From assembly GCA_905331475.1 (NCBI GenBank), contig CAJNYU010002220.1:288026-352025 (forward strand): a stretch of DNA of 64,000 nucleotides. Direction: 5' to 3'. This DNA is from Rotaria socialis. Its lineage: Eukaryota; Rotifera; Eurotatoria; Philodinida; Philodinidae. Below, one piece after another: positions 1 through 11,390 of this stretch (position 1 is the stretch's first letter; the number at the start of each line of letters is the position of its first letter). The notes beneath the pieces were generated by a model, which saw nothing but the letters and a program-made list of their open reading frames with translations, ran no database searches and was not told where the DNA came from. A program made the position numbers and the translations under genes.

Positions 1-702
1 AATATCATTTTAAATATTATGAAATTTAACTTAGGATATGTTGCAAATGAAATGTCTGAAAAAGCATTAGATCTATTCGAACAAATACATATAAATTTAG
101 ATCATGTAACTTATACTATTGTTTTTAATGCATGTGCTCAACTTGCTAATGATCGAGCAAAGAAAATTGGAAAAAAACTTCTTGATGAAATGCCGAATAA
201 TTATCGAGACGAAAATATTGTATTGGCATCGGCAATACATATGTTAATGAAATTCGGTAATGTTGAAAATGCTGAAAATATTTTTCAATCGATTAAGAAA
301 AAAGATATTATCACTTACAATTCTATGATAAAAGGTAATATAATTATAATGAATATCATTTTAAATATTATGAAATTTAACTTAGGATATGTTGCAAATG
401 AAATGTCTGAAAAAGCATTAGATCTATTCGAACAAATACATATAAATTTTGATCATGTAACTTATACTATTGTTTTTAATGCATGTGCTCAACTTGTCAA
501 TGAACAAGCAAAACAAATTGGAAAAAAGCTTCTTGACGAAATGCCGAATAATTACCGAGACGAAAATATTGTATTGGCATCGGCAATACATATGTTAATG
601 AAATTCGGTGATGTTAAAGGTGCTGAAGATATTTTTCAATCAATTAAAAAGAAACATATTGTTGCTTATGGTGCTCTTTTAAATGGCTATAATTCAAATG
701 AT
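1..702 (+). repeat. Tandem duplication of a PPR exon plus its intron, period 351 bp
   Basis: Bases 1-351 and 352-702 are two copies of the same unit: intron end, exon, and intron start. The 34 bases of intron visible at the left edge are identical to the end of the intron at 335-385. The first 100 or so exon bases differ at about one position, and divergence rises toward the 3' side. The period is 117 codons, so the duplication keeps frame and adds PPR motifs to the protein. Confidence 0.9.
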
Positions 703-3700
703 GATCCATCAAAATGTTTTAAGATTCTGACAGAAATGCAAGATCTTGATATTATTCCCAATGAGATTATATGGAATATATTAATCGGTGCATGTTCACA
801 AATCGGTATGCTTTTGAAAGGTCAATATATTGTTGATCAAATTCCTTTGCATATGCAAACTAAAAAACAAATACAAAACTCTTTAATTGATATGTGGGTA
901 AATAATAATAATCAAAAAATATTGAGCATTTTTGATTTTGTTCATTCATTTTTTGTTTTGTTCTTTTGTAGGGTAAATGTGGTTCAGTTAAAAATGCCGA
1001 AGATGTATATAAATCAGTTTCTGATCGTGATGCAATCACTTACAATGCAATGAGTAAGGAAATTTAATTTTATTGGAATATTCTTTTGATTATGGGAGTT
1101 TATTTTTTTCAAGTTAATACATTTGGCCGTAATGGAATGGGTTTCGAAGCTATTAAACTATACAGAGAGATGCCGAATAATCTACGTGATGAAATTTCAC
1201 ATATTTGCATTTTAAACGCATGTTCTCATTCGGGTCTTCTTGATCAGGCTCAGATAATCTTCAACGAAATTCCAATCAAAACAGAAAGAATCATCACTAT
1301 CATGGTCTATTGTTTTCTATAATTAATTACATTTCATATTACTAATTAGTTTAGTATTTTAGATTGATTGTTTAAGTCGTTTGTTTGTATTTGATGAAGC
1401 ACAAAAGTTAATAGATGATTATGAAAAAACGAACGCGCCATATTTTGTTATGTATAGTAAGTATTTTTCATACTATTAGTAAGATGAAAAAGAATGTAAT
1501 GTTCAATGAAGACATGAATTGTTTCATTGGTTCTGAGCGATTTTCGTTTAAGAAACATAGAGATTTTTAAGTCTTTAGTCATACATGTTTCCTAAAAATA
1601 TTTTTGAGATACAAAAATACTGTAATTACAGCCAGTCCAAAAAGTATCCGCGCATCCCTATGTTTTTTTCGTATTTCTTAGTTTGTAAAGCAGAAATCAA
1701 ACTTTTATATTTTTGCCAAGTAGATAGTTCTTACTTCGAACGAGGTTCTCTATAAAAACAAATCATCAATTTTGACAATCATTTTAAATTTGGGAATGTC
1801 TCCTGAAAATGTTCGGTTTTTGAATATGCTAGGCGATCGCTTTGGTAACATCAGAATTGGGAAAGCGAAAATTAATCGAGAATTTTATGGAAAAAAAATA
1901 AAATGTTCAACTGAATAAATGAACTAAAGCATTAATAAAAGAAAAAGGAAGACATCATTGCAGAAATACAGATCACTACAACGAAGCGTATGTTGAGAGT
2001 GTGTGGATGCGAGTGGCGTCGGTTTCAAGAAGATTCACCCTGATAGCTATGCTCACTGTTTAATTTATCGGTTGTCCGTCTTGGGATTATTTTTTTTTCT
2101 GGGAAAATATGACGTGTAGTTTAATCATCATATGGAACTAGGCGAAAAAGTAAGAAGTAATAGAGGCAGCTTATATCCAAATTTGTTTTTCATTGCATGG
2201 TGCTGACTATTGTGTTTTTTTTTCTTTTTTACTATGAATTAGTCGACTATTTTTCGTATCGACCAATTCTCGTCGATCCGTTTCCAGCATTGATAGTTAT
2301 AGACCTCGTATATATTTTTCATGCCGAATATGTTCAGTTTTGAAAGCTCTTTTCGAATCTATTTTCAGATTTCCACTAACACAAGACAACTCTGTAATTG
2401 AGTTGGAATTGTCAAGAGTTGGTTGAAAAAAACTTGAAAATTTGAATTTTTTGCCAATTCCGAAACCTTTCTTTAATACTCCCATAAATTCCTACCACAG
2501 GTACGGATAGCACGAAACAAATTGGTCTTGACTGATATAAAGCATCCATAGGTAATTGTATTCTTCATCAGGGGAAATATCAACTTTCATACTATACTTC
2601 AGGAATTGGTGCACTCTATGTCATAGTGTTCCACAGATTCAGATTTTTCTATCGTTATCTATCTTACTGTTACCCGTGCCAGACCCGCCGGTTGCAATAT
2701 TCTCTCTCACGTTCGATACATTTCATGATGATAATGTACTTGAATAGTATCAAAAATTAGTTTCGCAGACTCATCCCTTTATGAGCAATCTAGATATATA
2801 AGTTTTATAATCTACAAGAGATGAAAAATATTTATTTTAAAATTCAAAAAAATTTGCACGCATTTTAGTATGAAAGATGAAGTTTTAGTGAAAATGAACC
2901 ATTGAAGACGATTAAAAAAATCTAATTATGTATAAAAGAAATGAACAAAAATTTGCTTCAATTTAGTATGACTTTCATTTTCTATGAATGCATTGCTCAT
3001 TTTTCTTATTTCAGTGGCTTTATTATCGGGTGCACGTAATAATCGCAATATGACATTATCTGAAAAGATATATAATTGAATGAAAACTTTATTTCCTGAT
3101 CAGAAACAAGGTCTTCTATCTGGTTCAATTCTTCTCTCAAATGTTTACTCGTCTTTGGGTAAATACGAGCAAGCAAAAAATCTTCGATATCATGAAAAAA
3201 AAGAATTAGGAGTGAAAGTAAAAATTGGTTTATCATGGACAGAAGTGTATGGCGAGCTAGTGGTAAAGTATTTCTGTTAAACGCTAAAATGAGAAGATAA
3301 TTTGTCGACCTTTTAGAGGTTTAAAGCTCATGATCATTCTCATCCGCGATCATCAGAAATCTATGCTGAATTTGATCGTTTATCATCTATCTTGATTAAA
3401 TATAATTATAAATTTGATTCCACTTGGATAACTCGTCAAATGAATGAAGAAGAAACAATAGAATCTGTTTTATGTGGTCATAGTGAAAAATTAGCCATTG
3501 GTTTTAATTTAATCCAAAAGCCTATTCCAGAATTTATTCAAATTACTAAAAATCTTCGTGTTTGTGGTGATTGTCGTAAGTTAATATTGTTTTTTGTTTG
3601 TTATAATTTCAATTGTTCTTAATAATTATTTTATTTCAGATGAATTTACAAAACTTATAGCGAAATTTTATCAACGTAATATTATTGTTCGTGATGCAAA

Positions 3701-3755
3701 TCGTATCCATCATTTTTATCCAAATGGGCAATGTTCTTGTCAAGATCATTTCTAG
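35..3755 (+). CDS. DYW-class pentatricopeptide repeat (PPR) protein, 5' partial, with one in-frame TGA
   Basis: Eight exons can be joined in one frame: 35-334, 386-897, 972-1053, 1114-1304, 1363-1456, 3015-3262, 3317-3575 and 3640-3755. The gene begins before the window, because bases 1-34 are the end of an intron. The first exons encode PPR helix pairs (for example [20 protein letters not shown]). Then comes an E-type region ([26 protein letters not shown]), and finally a DYW domain with the deaminase-like HSEKLA motif, the CGDCH motif (split by the last intron), [12 protein letters not shown] and a terminal CSCQDHF in place of the usual CSCGDYW. In land plants DYW-PPR proteins are organellar C-to-U RNA editing factors; DYW-type PPRs have been reported in bdelloid rotifers. 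A TGA at 3077-3079 interrupts the frame in the E region although both flanks are intact, so this copy may be a pseudogene or carry a sequence error. The domain identity is secure; whether the gene works is not. Confidence 0.9.
1457..3014 (+). other. Unusually long PPR intron with a possible Tc1/mariner-like end
   Basis: This intron is about 1.56 kb, while the other introns of the gene are 51-74 bp. Near 1629 it holds TACAGCCAGTCCAAAAAGTA, which resembles the start of Tc1/mariner terminal repeats. I could not find the matching inverted copy or a readable transposase, so it may be a decayed or truncated insertion. No coding exon was recognised in it. Confidence 0.4.
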
Positions 3756-3916
3756 TAGTTGAGCAATAAAACTGAGAATTTCGTCGCTGAAAATAATCAT
3801 GATTATTATTTACACTAAATAAAATTCTCTTGACCAATTTGTTGAATTTTTTTTTCTACCTTGACAATAGAGATCAGCGGAGTCGCACTATTTGATTCCT
3901 AAACCCGACCCGATTC

Positions 3917-3936
3917 CGAAAAAAATATTTTTTTCG
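3917..3936. repeat. Perfect 20 bp AT-cored palindrome in a GATTCC-rich patch
   Basis: CGAAAAAAATATTTTTTTCG reads the same on both strands. It is flanked by repeated GATTCC/GACTCC words (about 3890-3955). The same words are frequent in the inverted-repeat element near 45.6-45.9 kb, so this may be a remnant of a related repeat. Function is unknown. Confidence 0.5.
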
Positions 3937-4139
3937 ATTCCGACTCCGGAAAACCCCTACTTTCTTTTGCAGCTTAGTGACATCTAATTCATATCAAATG
4001 TTTGATATTCTGAAAGGATATATAAGTAAATGAATCAATAAGGAACGAACAGTGCATATTGTCATAGAATTCATTTCTTTACGTTTGTTTTCGAAAGTAA
4101 AAACTATTATGAATAAAAAGCATTTAACTACCCAGTCAG

Positions 4140-4200
4140 ACAAAAGTCTTCGAAAAACGCGTTATAACACGTTAAAACGCTGTTTTAATGAAATCTTAAC
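4140..4200. repeat. Short imperfect inverted repeat built on AACACGTTAA
   Basis: The words TAACACGTTAAAACG and CTTAACGTGTTTTAAC lie about 15 bp apart and can pair as a hairpin. They stand in non-coding DNA between the PPR gene and the next element. This may be ordinary low-complexity sequence. Confidence 0.3.
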
Positions 4201-4675
4201 GTGTTTTAACATGATACACGCATAAATATTTAACTCTTTCATGTTGAAACGCTTTGAGTAGCTGCCAAATTCGAGTTCGAATATAAACGAAATTTTCCAA
4301 AATTTTCATCAGCTCCGATCCATAGAAAGAAAAAGATTAACTTTCTGCTATACTTTCCTGTTAGAATAGGAAAATAGGAAAACCTTTTTTTCATGAGGGT
4401 GTGGGCGTGTGTCTTGTTATATACCCTCATGCCCAGGCCCACCCATACCCCAAAATGTGAAATTATATAAAAACTCCTATTTTATTCAGCTTATTGGCGT
4501 CGAGATTACTTTCTATAAGATTACTATGATGTGGCAGGGGCGTGAATATAATGGAGCCCTACACCCCCTAGTTTTGAACATTTTATCTTGTATTTGTCAA
4601 CGAAAGCGAAAAAATTGCTCTTTTAGGGACGCTTTAGCGTCGGATATACACGAACAAAGATGTGGTACCGCTGTG

Positions 4676-5130
4676 CAGAGGTGCAGAATCTACCCGTGTG
4701 CGCGTACGGCCGTGTGGGGAAAATTTTGCAAGCCTAAGCATCGGGGGAAATTTTTGGAAAAATATTTTCTCTTCTCAGCGTGCAGGGGCAAGTATTTTTC
4801 CAAACGAATCTTGTTTTATTTATATGTGCATGTGCATCGATTATATCATGCATCTTTCTTCTTTTATTTTATGTAAATTTTGAAAGAATCATCCATTTCT
4901 TACTCACGGTTTCAGTATATTCTTCTTTGTTTGACGCTGATGATGCGTCGCACTACTGTTTATCTTNAAGAACAAGTCATAGACTATTGACAATTTTTTT
5001 AAGGATATACCTACATCTTAAACGAGAATTCCTTGCTTTATTATTCAATTTTATAGTGGGGGAAATTTCCCGAAAAGAAAATTTCCGTGTGGGGAAATTT
5101 TGTATTTTTTCGGCAGATTCTGCACCCCTG
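4676..5130. mobile_element. Possible non-autonomous element bounded by inverted repeats (contains an N)
   Basis: CAGAGGTGCAGAATCT at 4676 is matched in inverted orientation by AGATTCTGCACCCCTG ending at 5130, and TACCGC motifs lie outside each arm. Internal GTGTGGGGAAA(A)TTTTG patches occur near both ends. The stretch is more GC-rich than its surroundings, as is common for young elements here. No target duplication was convincing. The assembly has an ambiguous base at about 4966, inside the element, which fits collapse of a repeat. A second CAGGGGCG word at 4537 could be the true left end. Confidence 0.5.
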
Positions 5131-5359
5131 CCGCTGTGAGGCGGTAACTCGACGTTTTTTCAACTCACGAGGAACATTCTGGTTGCATAGAAAATCTAAA
5201 TTGAGTTTCTTACTGCAGAGCCTTTGAAAAAAATGTATACATCTAAAGATATATTTTTCTTCATAAGTGTTTTCAGAAAAGGAATCATATGACAAAAATA
5301 GCACATCATCAACATAATAATAATCAGCATGTGATGCACAAAACAAGAGAAAGTATTGT

Positions 5360-5579
5360 TTAGAGAGAACCCAACGACGATGTTGTATGTTGTTGACTTA
5401 ATGTTGAATAGCCCAATAATACCTCAGCCAACTTATGTTCCATTTGCTTATTTTCTTCAGAAATAAGCTGAAGAGTTTGTTTTTCATTAAGGGCATTCAT
5501 TGATAACTTGACCATAATTTGATTGATCTTGGCATTAGATACACCAATCAATTCAAGAGCACGATCAATCTTAAATAAA
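5360..5579 (-). CDS. Isolated terminal exon of an unknown protein
   Basis: A coding-like exon follows a good acceptor (TTTATTTAAG, boundary at 5580). It encodes IDRALELIGVSNAKINQIMV, then an amphipathic Glu/Lys-rich helix (ISEENKQMEHKLAEVL), and ends at a TAA. I do not recognise the family; the middle part would form a short coiled coil. No upstream exon was found on this strand within about 4 kb, so the gene either has a very long intron or is a fragment. Confidence 0.4.
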
Positions 5580-8500
5580 AAAGAGATTATTAAATTACAC
5601 AATATGATCGAGAAACAAGCTGAAAATTACATATATATTTTGACTCTTATTTCACAAACAATGAAATCTACTCATCATTGATAATATTCAACGAGTAACA
5701 AATATTCATCTTTATTTAAGATAAAGAATTTTATTTTACGCAACTTATATTTATTTTTAAAAGATGCATATTTATCCGCCTGAGTTCTTTATTTCAAATG
5801 CATACTAAATATGAACCATGAAGAACTAAGATTTAATTAATTCCATTACTACGGTAGCAACTTCTTAATGAATCAAACTATCTCTCAAGCTCCATTATAG
5901 AAAATATTCATAACTTGTGATGAAGTTTGCCTACATCTATACGATTATATCGATATATAACAGGGTGAATATCTGTAGGTTGAAAACTTTTTGAAATTTT
6001 TGCCAAAGAGTTGATACTATTCTATAGAAATAATTTCATTAAACATATTTTGCCGAAATCTACTGAAAAAATCAATCTACAATAAGGTATTTATAAAGTA
6101 TCTAGTTACAGTATAAACTTTAACTAACTATTAAAAACAAGAGAAAAAAATTCATGAAATTCAATAAAAATTTTGAAAAAAAGATTCAAATAAGAAATTC
6201 AATATATTTAAATCAGTATAGAATAAATAAGAACATCGATTTTGCTAAATTACGATCAATATGTTTTATTTAGAACAAATATTTCCAACTCCAAATATAA
6301 AGAACAAAACTTATTCCATTCAATTCTTAGTTAGCTTTCAAAAGTTTATGTTTTTCTACTGATCTGGTTCATTATCTTATAGCTCCGATTGACATAAAAA
6401 ATTTCAAAATATGTTCTTATAATATGCAAAGAATTGTTGAATCATATCTGTTTATTTTATGTAGTAAAGGAGAATTTTATATTTTCTAGTTTTCGCTGCT
6501 GAATTTTCTTTATGTTGGTGCCATATAAAATCGAAGTCATTTAGAAGCGGTAAAATATCTATATAGCACAGATCATTTTTCTGGCACAATCTGAACTGTT
6601 ATAAAAAATCTTTAAATTGAAACTGTTTGTTCAACATAAAACGTATTTTTATATACTATCTACAATATGAGTTTGAGTATTATTATTATTATTATTCTTA
6701 CTATTATTATTATGGTACCAAGACAGAATAGGTTAGGCGCATGCAAACATAAAAGAATATGAGTGCCACAGTGTTGTCATTATGAATTGGTATCAAATGG
6801 GTAAAGAATGACTATCGCAAAGTGAACTGACTATTTGGTTGACTATTTCCACCTCTAACTCTAAGATTGCATAAATGTAATCATTATCATATTCACTGAA
6901 CTCAATGAAAGAAACCCTTTTCATTAATTTTGTTTAAACCTAGTTATTCTTAAAAGAATTCTGCAATTCGATCAGGTATTTAGATCAATCGCACACTTCA
7001 ATTTTCGAGAATTTGTTTCTATACACGAGAGAATATCAAGTCACAATAGAGTATGAAGTTGTCTCCCAAATAAATTTGTAACAACTGTCCCTATTTTAAT
7101 GTAAGTGGATGTCATTTCTATTTAACTACAACATTTTCTAAAATCTCTACATCGTAATTGAATGATTTCTTAAAAACAAAGAAGAGGATTAGTTTTTAAA
7201 AGCTATATATTCAATCTAAGAATTTTTGAACGATAAAAAAGAAGTTTAAAATAGACCTTTTCTTCTTGAATAGCCATGTTCTTATATAAATTGACTTATT
7301 ATGTAATGATTTTTTTTCAAATAATAGTTTTGTGTGGTATGCCTTTCATGAACAAGGAAAATAATCGAGTGAGCAAAAGATCGTAAGGGAAGGCATGTGG
7401 AACACTACGATTTTTTAGAACGAGAAAGAAATATTCTATTTGTTTTCTGCCAATGAATGAGTGAGTATTGATGAAAGAAGAAAAGGTCATCCTATTATAT
7501 CTAGAGGTCATCCAAAACATAGACAAAAAAAATGTCTAGAAAGTTAATATTTCATTGTTCTATACAACTATGAAAAACAATATGTTTTCGTAGGTTATGT
7601 TGTTTTGAAGCCTTGGAAATCATTTCATCTCTACTAATCTCTCATGGTGTGTTTAAGTTTCTTCAAATTTTCGCGATTAATTTTAACTCTTTCGAAGTCT
7701 CTGAAGTAGTATCAGTTCACTTCTAAATTTTCTTGAATTCTTTATTATATCTTTTTGTTTGCTTTTTTTCTCCTACACGACAATAAATTTACAATTATCG
7801 AAGATTCGAGAGAATATCATAAAACAGTCATTTTCTTTTTTTTTAAGGACAAATAAAAATATCTGAACAAGCAGCTTTGTTAGCCAGCCAATACTAGTTT
7901 AGCTCCGTGTTATTAAATCTATATGTGATAACTCATAAAAACAATTCGTTCCCAAAAATTAAATTTATTATATATATATATGCGTGTTTGCTTATTTATG
8001 TATTTATTTTTAAAAAAATCTATTAATTAGAAATTTTATTTTTCTTATTATTCCCTCCAAAATAGTAGAAGAATCAATCGGTCTATAAAGTTATCTACGA
8101 CAGAAATATTCTACTATTCTGTCTTTCAAATTTTCATGAGCGACAGTTTTCTAGGAACAAAGATTATATCATTATGAGACAAAACATGCACCTCATGATA
8201 GAGAATACTTGTTAAATTCTGAATAGAAATAATTAAACAATTAATTTAATGTGAGAGTCTTCATTCATCTGAAATATATTAGTTAGCTACGATGAATAAT
8301 ATAACATATTATTCTTGCTCCTTGGCATTTCACTTATCGGATTAATGATGTCATCAACTCGTATTAAAATTTTAATCCAAACACAAAATCATACTTAAAT
8401 ATTTTCTGTTGGCAGAATTTCATTATATTCTATTCGCTATATTGATGATTTAGTTCGAGAAACTTATGAACAAAAGTCAAATCAAAAATAGATCTAGTTT

Positions 8501-9709
8501 GCCATCTTTGGCAAAGCACATAATTAAACGTGACCATTTTTGAATAGATACCGACTAATTAAAACATTATTGAGAAACTGTCAAAGTGTATTGTATTAAA
8601 CGGCTCGTAGTAGAAGACTAATTCTTTTTTTCGATTAGGTAGAGTAATGGTTTATAGTTTACAATGACATCTTTCGCAGACTTGTATTTATAAATTAGAA
8701 GTCAAATCTATCCAATTTGTTTAAAATGCCTAATAGCAATGCTGGAAATTTCTACAAATATTTTTGTGTATTCTTTTCGAAATTCGAATATATTGTCCTC
8801 TTGTCTTATATGTAAAAGTTTTGGTGAGTTCTATACATCGCATAGAAAACAATATATCCTCCTGATACAGATACAAATCATTCTCATTCATTACCTCGTT
8901 TGGTTTTTGTCATTTATCATTGGCAGATAATACTATAATTTTTGCCTTATGAAAACTCTTATGTCAATCGTTCACGAATATTATTATAATCGGCGACTTT
9001 TCTCATAAAAAAATTAAGCAAGATCAACTGCAATAAATCAAGTTTTGCCGAGCTAGAAGACTGCATACAGAAACCTTGCTAAACAGTTTCTTCAAATTAA
9101 ATTAAATACTTGGAGTTGTAAAGCTTTTTGTTGAAGCAGTTTCGCAATGCATATACCAACATAATTGTTAGTAATTGAATCTCCGTAGGGAAAACTACGT
9201 TTGAGCTGATTTTTTTCTAAGCGAACTTTAAGCAACCATAACCTAGCAGTCTTTATAGTTCGCAAGTATATATGCCTTTGTTGAAATGCATACTTTTCTC
9301 GCTATAAAAATAGTTTTACAAAAATTTTTTTTTTTAATTTTTAGAAGTCAAATCGTTTTCTCTACTGCTCTGTAAACACAAGCCTTGGAAACGTACCCTA
9401 GCGATCTAAAACCATATACTATCTATTCAAAAAAATAAGATTAGTTTTCTATCACTTTTTGTCTGAACACAATAGAGTCTGATTTTTTTCCAGAAAATTT
9501 TCCTTCATTTGCTAGTATCAGTATGAGATGTACGCGAGAGAACTCTTACAACTGTAATTATGTAATCTCCTTAAAAATTTTCAAGCGATTCAGTGATTTA
9601 AAAAACTATTTATTCTAATATTGTATAAGCTCTATCGAAATATTCTAAATATATCTATGGATGATAGTACAATAGTTGATATAAATTTTTATTCTCTTCA
9701 CTAGCTAAG
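5580..9709. other. Long AT-rich stretch with no recognised gene
   Basis: No exon with convincing codon pattern and splice sites was seen on either strand. An ATT trinucleotide microsatellite lies at 6678-6713 and a short TA run near 7971-7981. The short open frames here (such as one of 69 codons at 7317-7526 on the minus strand) lack coding character. Confidence 0.6.
6678..6713. repeat. ATT trinucleotide microsatellite
   Basis: Two runs of ATT units separated by CTTACT, in non-coding DNA. Confidence 0.9.
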
Positions 9710-10053
9710 TCACATGCAAAAACGAAAATCAATACGAACTTTATCTTCTCGTGGTATGAAGATTGCTTTCGTTGAGCATCTTTCGTATAGAGATGCAAAT
9801 AAACCATGGTGCAACTCTTCTACATGACTCCACAATTCGTTCTTTTGGCTACGGGTTAAATCATCTTCATCGGCGAGAAGTGCTATATTAAAGCCACAAT
9901 TATTGTCAGGGCATTTTATACTGCCATTAGGAGCTAAATTAATGAGCGAAAGCGAATGAAACAATACTGAATCAGATATTAATCTATATGAACTTACTTG
10001 AATCAAAACGAAAGATGTTGAAAATTTCAACATTAAAGTTTGGTTGATTCATC
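9710..10053 (-). CDS. Small spliced protein with Cys/His spacing, 89 residues, function unknown
   Basis: Two exons, 10053-10008 and 9933-9710, joined by a GTAAGT donor and a TAG acceptor, give one continuous frame starting MNQPNFNVEIFNIFRFDS. The second exon encodes KCPDNNCGFNI, an acidic stretch, and SHVEELHHGLF, so two cysteines are followed by histidines in a spacing that could bind zinc, though it is not a canonical C2H2 finger. Splicing also changes the frame relative to reading straight through from the upstream ATG, which supports the model. I do not recognise the family. It may be rotifer-specific, or the C-terminal piece of a longer gene. Confidence 0.6.
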
Positions 10054-10325
10054 TTTATTTTATTTTTTTAAACTTATATTTAAATTAAAAATACTTATAC
10101 AAACAAAGAAACAATAATCGGTAATGATGTAAAACAATGATTGTCTTTCACTAAGCGAATGAATATAGAAAATTGGAAATTTTATTTATTCTATAACTAC
10201 TTTCTTTCTACTTTCGTCGGATAGTTAATTTAACATTATGAAAACAAAGCGGACGAGGTGAAAGGTCATAATTATATTTTATCATGTTTTCTTTCTTTTT
10301 CCTTTAGTTCATGGTCAAGGGCAAT

Positions 10326-10637
10326 CTAGATACAATTTTCTTCGTAGACATTGTGATCCTGGCCAATTTCGTCTTTTTCTTCTTTATCGATATTTTCCAT
10401 CGCTGATTGTATATTATAAACTTTGCTAGTTATTTTAATTCTTGATTTGCTTTTAAGATTGTAAAAGATATTTTTCTCTGCAGACAATGACATATTGAAA
10501 AATCTTTTCTCGTAGATTAAACAATATTCTTTCTTAAACAGTTTATTCAGCTGAGATATCTTTCCGTATAGCTCATAGTCGTGCGTTTGGTATCCCATCA
10601 AGTCAAGATGATTAACATATCTCATATCGAACGTCTA
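10326..10637 (-). CDS. Hypothetical protein exon, about 100 residues
   Basis: An exon follows an acceptor (TTAATTTAG) at about 10638 and reads TFDMRYVNHLDLMGYQTHDY onward to a TAG at 10326. The protein is charged (Lys/Glu/Asp) with mixed helices and has no motif I recognise. The first possible start is the Met at 10625. It could be a single-exon small gene with a 5' UTR intron, or the last exon of a gene whose earlier exons were not found. Confidence 0.45.
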
Positions 10638-11390
10638 AATTAATATATAAATCATAATAACTGTAGTTAAATTATTCGAAACAGATTTCACAGTTACGAA
10701 AACAAAATTCTCTATACTGTTAAATGCATTATAGAAGGATGTAAAAATTGAGTCTTCGAAAGTTGCGAATGAAAATTAGCTCACTTTGTGAAAGATTTAT
10801 AGTTATAATGTAATTGATAAAAAAATATACTGAAATAACAAAACCTTCATTTAAATTGTACAATTATCAACATACTAATTAGAATGTAAACTAAAGATAG
10901 TGCAGAGTCAAGAATTTAGAATGTGTTAATATTTTTAGTAATAAAGAAAACATCTTATCTCAATCCTTAACCTGCATTTCACAGACATATGAACCCCTTA
11001 ATATATTTGTAGTTTTCATGTTTTTTTTTCTAGAAAATTTATTATCAAAACCAAAATTTCGGTGTTGATTTGCTAATCATAATAAGGATTCGTATAAAAA
11101 TCAATGAATTGATTTTATATTCATGTTGTCTTAAATCGATTATTTTCTCTACTATTTTATCTGACAGATTAAAACAATAGTTTTCATGTAAATATTTGAT
11201 TAGCAAAATTCAAAGTAATGCGTGCAGCATTCGATAATTAGTCTGGTATCTCGTCTATGTAATTCATAGTACATATGTACATGTAACTGCAAACGATGTC
11301 AGTTACAAATATACTAAAGACAGTAAACTTCTTTTTTCAACAAAACAAAAGATTGCTTAAAAATATATATTTTTCAAATTGATGATAATA

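Noticed and set aside
4409..5139. Overlapping open frames of 73-155 codons on the plus strand
   Set aside because: They fall inside the inverted-repeat element and an ambiguous base, and encode no recognisable protein.
6678..6713. CRISPR-like or functional repeat array
   Set aside because: It is a simple ATT microsatellite; no spaced repeat array was seen anywhere in the window.
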